The notes under the pieces were generated by a model. The model saw nothing but the letters and a program-made list of their open reading frames with translations. It ran no database searches and was not told the origin of the DNA. Position numbers and translations under genes: made by a program. A stretch of 64,000 nt of DNA from Roseovarius sp. S88 (GTDB taxonomy: Bacteria; Pseudomonadota; Alphaproteobacteria; Rhodobacterales; Rhodobacteraceae): positions 1 to 64,000 of the forward strand of contig NZ_CP146069.1 in NCBI RefSeq assembly GCF_037023735.1. Reading direction: 5' to 3'. The stretch's first letter is position 1; the number at the start of each line of letters is the position of its first letter. Below, piece after piece: positions 60,463 to 64,000 of this stretch.

Positions 60463-60506
60463 CTAATGTCGGTTTTACGTCGGTATCGCGTCGGTATTAC
60501 GTCGGT
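60463..60506. repeat. 11-bp tandem repeat, four units, between serC and serA
   Basis: Read on the minus strand the units are ACCGACGTAAT, ACCGACGCGAT, ACCGACGTAAA and ACCGACATTAG, the same unit as at 41318-41361. The array fills almost the entire 61-bp gap between the serC stop and the serA start, ending directly before the serA ribosome binding site. Confidence 0.85.
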
Positions 60507-60509
60507 GCG

Positions 60510-61664
60510 CTACACCGCTTCGGCGAGATTCGTGATTTCGGCCTCAAAGGCCCATTCGATCCAGGGCATCAGGGCGGCGACATCTGAAGTCTCCACCGTG
60601 CCACCGCACCAAATGCGCAGACCCGGAGGAGCATCGCGATACGCACCCATATCCAAAGCCACTCCTTCAGCTTCCAACCGTTTGGCCACGGCCTTGGCAA
60701 AAGCCGCCCCATCGCTGATCCGTGCGTCGTTGAACTTCAGACACACAGAGGTATTGGATTGCGTGGCCGGATCGGCTGCGAGGTTTTCGAGCCATGGCAC
60801 ACGCGCCACACACTCTGCCACAGCGGCTGCATTGGCATCGGCGCGGGCCATCAGCCCTTGCAACCCACCAACTGAGCGCGCCCAATCAAGCGCTACCAGA
60901 TAATCCTCAACCGTCAGCATGGAAGGCGTGTTGATCGTGGCGCCTTCAAAGACACCGTCAATCAGCTTGCCGCCTTTGGTCAGGCGAAAGATTTTCGGCA
61001 GAGGCCAACTTGGTGTGTAGCTTTCCAGCCGCTCAACCGCGCGCGGGCTGAGGATCAGCATGCCATGGGCCGCCTCACCGCCAAGCACTTTTTGCCAGCT
61101 GAACGTCACCACATCGAGCTTATCCCAAGGCAGGTCCTGCGCAAAAGCCGCTGAGGTGGCATCGCAGATGGTCAGCCCCTCGCGATCGGCCTTGATCCAA
61201 TCGCCATTGGGAACGCGCACGCCAGAGGTTGTGCCGTTCCAGGTGAAAACCACGTCTTTGTCGGTGTCCACGGTGCTGAGATCGACGATCTCGCCATACT
61301 CGGCGGTCTTCACCTCTGCATCGAGCTTGAGCTGCTTGACCACATCGGTCACCCAACCAGAGCCAAAGCTTTCCCAAGCGAGCATTTCCACCGGGCGGGC
61401 GCCCAGCAGGTTCCACATCGCCATTTCCACAGCGCCGGTATCAGACGCCGGTACAATGCCGATCTTGTAATCAGCCGGAATGCCAAGCACCTCACGCGTG
61501 CCTTCAATGGCGGCTTTCAATTTAGCCTTCCCTACAGCCGCACGGTGCGACCGGCCCAAAGGGGCGTCGGCAAGTTTGCTGAGTTCAAATGTGGGAGGTT
61601 TGGCACAAGGGCCAGACGAGAAACGCGGGTTAGCCGGCCGCGTTGCCGGTGTTTCGAGTACCAT
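60510..61664 (-). CDS. serC: Phosphoserine aminotransferase
   Basis: 384 residues, the alphaproteobacterial SerC type. [15 protein letters not shown] at the N-terminus, [36 protein letters not shown] and [16 protein letters not shown] with the PLP-binding Lys are seen. It converts 3-phosphohydroxypyruvate to phosphoserine using glutamate. ATG 61664 has GGAAGGA at good spacing and is the point where family sequence begins; the longer frame (to 61748) runs through the structured leader. Followed by serA in the same direction; serB is divergent. Confidence 0.95.
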   Translation of the reverse strand: MVLETPATRPANPRFSSGPCAKPPTFELSKLADAPLGRSHRAAVGKAKLKAAIEGTREVLGIPADYKIGIVPASDTGAVEMAMWNLLGARPVEMLAWESFGSGWVTDVVKQLKLDAEVKTAEYGEIVDLSTVDTDKDVVFTWNGTTSGVRVPNGDWIKADREGLTICDATSAAFAQDLPWDKLDVVTFSWQKVLGGEAAHGMLILSPRAVERLESYTPSWPLPKIFRLTKGGKLIDGVFEGATINTPSMLTVEDYLVALDWARSVGGLQGLMARADANAAAVAECVARVPWLENLAADPATQSNTSVCLKFNDARISDGAAFAKAVAKRLEAEGVALDMGAYRDAPPGLRIWCGGTVETSDVAALMPWIEWAFEAEITNLAEAV

Positions 61665-61712
61665 CGATGGTATCCTTCCAGATATGCGCCCTTCGTTGGG
61701 GAAGGGTGTCCC
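61659..61712 (-). promoter_or_regulatory. Structured serC leader, candidate serC RNA motif
   Basis: On the minus strand a hairpin CCCTTC-CCCAAC-GAAGGG (61689-61706) stands just upstream of the GGAAGGA ribosome binding site. The start codon itself lies in a perfect 14-bp palindrome, TACCATCGATGGTA (61659-61672), which could pair and hide the AUG. A short conserved two-hairpin RNA called the serC motif is known in this position in Alphaproteobacteria; I think this is one, but have not compared it with the model. Confidence 0.5.
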
Positions 61713-61823
61713 ACTGACCGAGATACGTGGCAGCACGCTCTTTCGCAAGTGCAGAAATGGCGTTAGAACGCCGCATGTGCGGTCAATTACGACATCCCTG
61801 CCTACGATCGGAAACTTAACACC

Positions 61824-62696
61824 ATGTTTACCACGACCCTGATCGCGCCAAAGGGCGGTCTTGAATCTTCTTTGGCCGAAAACCTTCGCAATGCGTGGGG
61901 CGGAGGCGATGTTATTTGGCTTTCACCCGATGAGGCCGCAGAGTTCGAGATCCCAATGGTTCCAGAAAACCATTGGGATGTCTGGCAGGACTTGCAAAGC
62001 GCACAGGTTGATCTGGTGGTTCAGTCTTCGGAAAACCGGCGCAAAAAAATGCTCTTGGCCGATATGGACAGTACAATGATCGAGCAGGAATGCATCGACG
62101 AGTTGGCCGAAGAAGCGGGCGTCGGCGCGCATGTGAAAAACATCACAGCCCGGGCCATGAATGGCGAACTGGACTTTGAAGCCGCTTTAAAGGAACGGGT
62201 TGGCTTACTGAAAGGGCTGCCAGAAACCGTAATCGAAAAAGTACTGGAAACACGGATCACCTATATGCCGGGTGGTCACACTTTGCTGGCGACAATGAAG
62301 GCAAACGGTGCCTATGCCGCGCTTGTCTCGGGAGGGTTTACGGCGTTTACGTCATCCGTGGCCAAGGCGCTTGGATTTGACGAGAACCGCGCCAATACCC
62401 TTTTGACACATGGCGGAAAACTAACCGGCGCAGCAGGTCAACCTATTCTTGGGCGCGAGGCGAAAGTGCAGGCTTTAGAAGAAATCACGGCGCGTCTAGG
62501 TCTCAGCGAGGCGGATGTCATTGCTGTCGGTGACGGAGCCAACGATCTGGGCATGCTGCATCGCGCCGGAACTGGCGTGGCGCTACATGCCAAGCCTTCG
62601 GTGGCGAGCAAATGCGACGTGCGGGTCAATCATGGCGACCTGACCGCGCTATTGTTTGTGCAAGGCTACAGCCTGGATGAGTTTGCAGGGCCTTAA
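61824..62696 (+). CDS. serB: Phosphoserine phosphatase
   Basis: 290 residues of the HAD superfamily. Motif I is [17 protein letters not shown] (nucleophile and acid/base Asp), motif II SGGFT, motif III Lys in GREAKVQAL, and motif [12 protein letters not shown]. The N-terminal 75 residues are a divergent ACT-like domain usual for SerB of this group. It completes the serine pathway. Divergent from serC with 159 bp between the start codons. Confidence 0.95.
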   Translation: MFTTTLIAPKGGLESSLAENLRNAWGGGDVIWLSPDEAAEFEIPMVPENHWDVWQDLQSAQVDLVVQSSENRRKKMLLADMDSTMIEQECIDELAEEAGVGAHVKNITARAMNGELDFEAALKERVGLLKGLPETVIEKVLETRITYMPGGHTLLATMKANGAYAALVSGGFTAFTSSVAKALGFDENRANTLLTHGGKLTGAAGQPILGREAKVQALEEITARLGLSEADVIAVGDGANDLGMLHRAGTGVALHAKPSVASKCDVRVNHGDLTALLFVQGYSLDEFAGP

Positions 62697-62703
62697 GCCC
62701 TGC
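62685..62703. terminator. Hairpin at the serB stop codon, possible terminator
   Basis: GCAGGGC and GCCCTGC make a 7-bp stem around a CTTAA loop. It includes the serB TAA. There is only a weak T-rich stretch after it. It lies between the convergent serB and GMC oxidoreductase genes. Confidence 0.45.
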
Positions 62704-62719
62704 ATCGCTCTTGTAGATT

Positions 62720-64000
62720 TCAGGCCTTGGCCGAGGCCAACACGAGATCAGATGCCTTTTCGCCAATCATAATGGCTGGCGCATTGGTGTTGCCCGACAC
62801 GATTTCTGGCATGATCGAGCAATCCGCGACACGAAGCCCTTCGATGCCGTGCACACGCAGGTCAGAATCCACAACAGCCATCTTGTCATTGCCCATCTTA
62901 CACGTGCCCGTCGGGTGATAGATTGACGCTGTATTGTTGCGCGCCCAGTCCAGCGTTGCGTCGTAATCATCCATTGGCAGGTCCTTGTGCGGACGAAACT
63001 CTTCGGAGATCTTGGACGTCAGAGGGGCATGCCGCGCAATCTTGCGAGCAATCTTCACACCTTCGACCACGGTCCGGCAATCCGTTTCTGTACTTAGGTA
63101 GTTGGGAATGATTTTGGGATACTCGCGTCCATCTGCACTTTTCAGACGGATCTCGCCCTTAGACTCTGGTCGTAGCTGACACACCGACATGGTAAAGGCA
63201 GAGAATGGATCCGCACCTTTCCCGGGGTTCTCAGCCGAGAGCGGCTGGACGTGGAACTGGATGTCAGGCGTTTCCATATCATCGCTTGTTTTCAGGAAAC
63301 CAGTGGCAAGGCTTGCCGCCATGGTCATAGGACCCGCCCGGAAGAGCAAGTACTTCAGACCGATCTTGGCTTGGCCAAAGAGGCTCGACACCTCGTCGTT
63401 GAGCGTTGGTTCATTGCACTTGTAAACTAGGCGTGCCTGAAGATGATCCTGCATGTTTTTGCCAACGCCGGGCAGATCGGCGATGACATCGATGCCGTGT
63501 TCTTTGAGCTGGTCCGCTTCACCGATGCCAGACAGCATCAAAAGCTGCGGCGAATTGATGGACCCACCGGACAGGATGATTTCCTTGGCTGCGCGCACCG
63601 TTTGCCAATTGCCGCTGCGGTCTTTGTATTTCACAGCCACAGCGCGCTTGTTTTCAATTTCGATCTTTTCGACCTGCGCGTTGGTAATGATTTGCAGGTT
63701 TTCGCGTTTCTTGACTGGGTTCAGAAATGCCACTGCAGACGAACACCGACGCCCATTGCGCGCCGTTAGCTGGAAGAAGCCTACACCTTCTTGGGTAGCA
63801 CCGTTGTAATCGGGGTTGAACTTGTAGCCCGCCGCCTGAGCCGCAGCGACCCACGCGTCGGTGATGGGACGTTGTATGCGCATGTTTGACACGGACAAGT
63901 TACCTTGATCCCCGTGAAATTCATCCGCGCCCCGTTCATTCTTTTCTGAGCGCTTGAAGAGCGGAAGGACATCTTCCCACGCCCAACCTCGATTGCCCAT
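62720..64000 (-). CDS. GMC family oxidoreductase (choline dehydrogenase-like), partial
   Basis: The frame runs off the right edge; 426 C-terminal residues are visible and the FAD-binding N-terminus (GxGxxG) is missing. Seen: VGFFQLTARNGRRCSSAVAFLNPV, AKEIILSGGSINSPQLLMLSGIG, LPGVGKNMQDHL, the catalytic His motif HPTGTCKMG, and NTNAPAIMIGEKASDLV. These fit choline dehydrogenase and related flavin alcohol dehydrogenases. No betB or betI is visible, so the substrate (choline or another alcohol) stays open. Confidence 0.85.
   Translation of the reverse strand: MGNRGWAWEDVLPLFKRSEKNERGADEFHGDQGNLSVSNMRIQRPITDAWVAAAQAAGYKFNPDYNGATQEGVGFFQLTARNGRRCSSAVAFLNPVKKRENLQIITNAQVEKIEIENKRAVAVKYKDRSGNWQTVRAAKEIILSGGSINSPQLLMLSGIGEADQLKEHGIDVIADLPGVGKNMQDHLQARLVYKCNEPTLNDEVSSLFGQAKIGLKYLLFRAGPMTMAASLATGFLKTSDDMETPDIQFHVQPLSAENPGKGADPFSAFTMSVCQLRPESKGEIRLKSADGREYPKIIPNYLSTETDCRTVVEGVKIARKIARHAPLTSKISEEFRPHKDLPMDDYDATLDWARNNTASIYHPTGTCKMGNDKMAVVDSDLRVHGIEGLRVADCSIMPEIVSGNTNAPAIMIGEKASDLVLASAKA

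Overview
The window looks like chromosome from a marine roseobacter-type alphaproteobacterium (Rhodobacterales). The reasons are the moderately high GC content, dense operons with ATGA/GTGA overlaps, and several gene sets typical of that group: soeABC-pta-xsc-tauR for sulfonate and sulfite metabolism, the spike base/fibre pair of a gene transfer agent (GTA), YjbH/YjbF exopolysaccharide lipoproteins, and a split serA-serC / serB locus. I see no transposase, integrase, rRNA, tRNA or CRISPR array.

Layout. 1-8.0 kb: an ECF sigma factor coupled to a VWA-domain protein (cut by the left edge), then small-molecule catabolism: a PEP-mutase/isocitrate-lyase family enzyme, succinate-semialdehyde dehydrogenase, an arylformamidase-like hydrolase, a P1 peptidase, creatinase and a Tat-exported cyclase. 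8.0-17.3 kb: a sulfonate dissimilation module. Xsc makes sulfite and acetyl phosphate from sulfoacetaldehyde, Pta makes acetyl-CoA, the membrane-bound SoeABC oxidises sulfite, and TauR controls the set; the tauR-xsc gap holds a perfect FNR-type palindrome and a direct repeat that may bind TauR. 17.3-20.7 kb: an ArsR-type regulator whose perfect palindrome overlaps divergent -10 boxes, two small dimeric alpha/beta-barrel proteins, a globin, and nicotinate phosphoribosyltransferase.

20.7-39.7 kb: a large capsule/exopolysaccharide locus of Wzx/Wzy type. It has an outer-membrane export lipoprotein, YjbF, YjbH, a priming sugar transferase, three glycosyltransferases, a sulfotransferase, polymerase, acyltransferase, flippase, a Wzc-like tyrosine autokinase and a polysaccharide deacetylase. 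Inside it, on the opposite strand, lies a pair matching the GTA head spike base (GhsA) and spike fibre (GhsB). Three TTAA-N7-TTAA boxes (CtrA type) lie in promoter regions here and in front of recQ.

39.7-50 kb: MFS transporters, the ribosome-rescue factor ArfB behind an unusual leader (a Shine-Dalgarno matching 14 or more nt of the 16S rRNA 3' end, an 18-codon ORF and a terminator), mepA and recQ each broken by one base in a homopolymer, YggT, YaaA and a hybrid histidine kinase. 50-57.6 kb: alpha-2-macroglobulin with penicillin-binding protein 1C. 57.6-62.7 kb: a mandelate-racemase-like enzyme and serine biosynthesis (serA, serC, serB) with a structured serC leader. The right edge cuts a GMC oxidoreductase.

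The observations most worth following are the GTA spike genes nested in the capsule locus with CtrA-type boxes nearby, the arfB leader, and an 11-bp tandem repeat found both upstream of arfB and between serC and serA.
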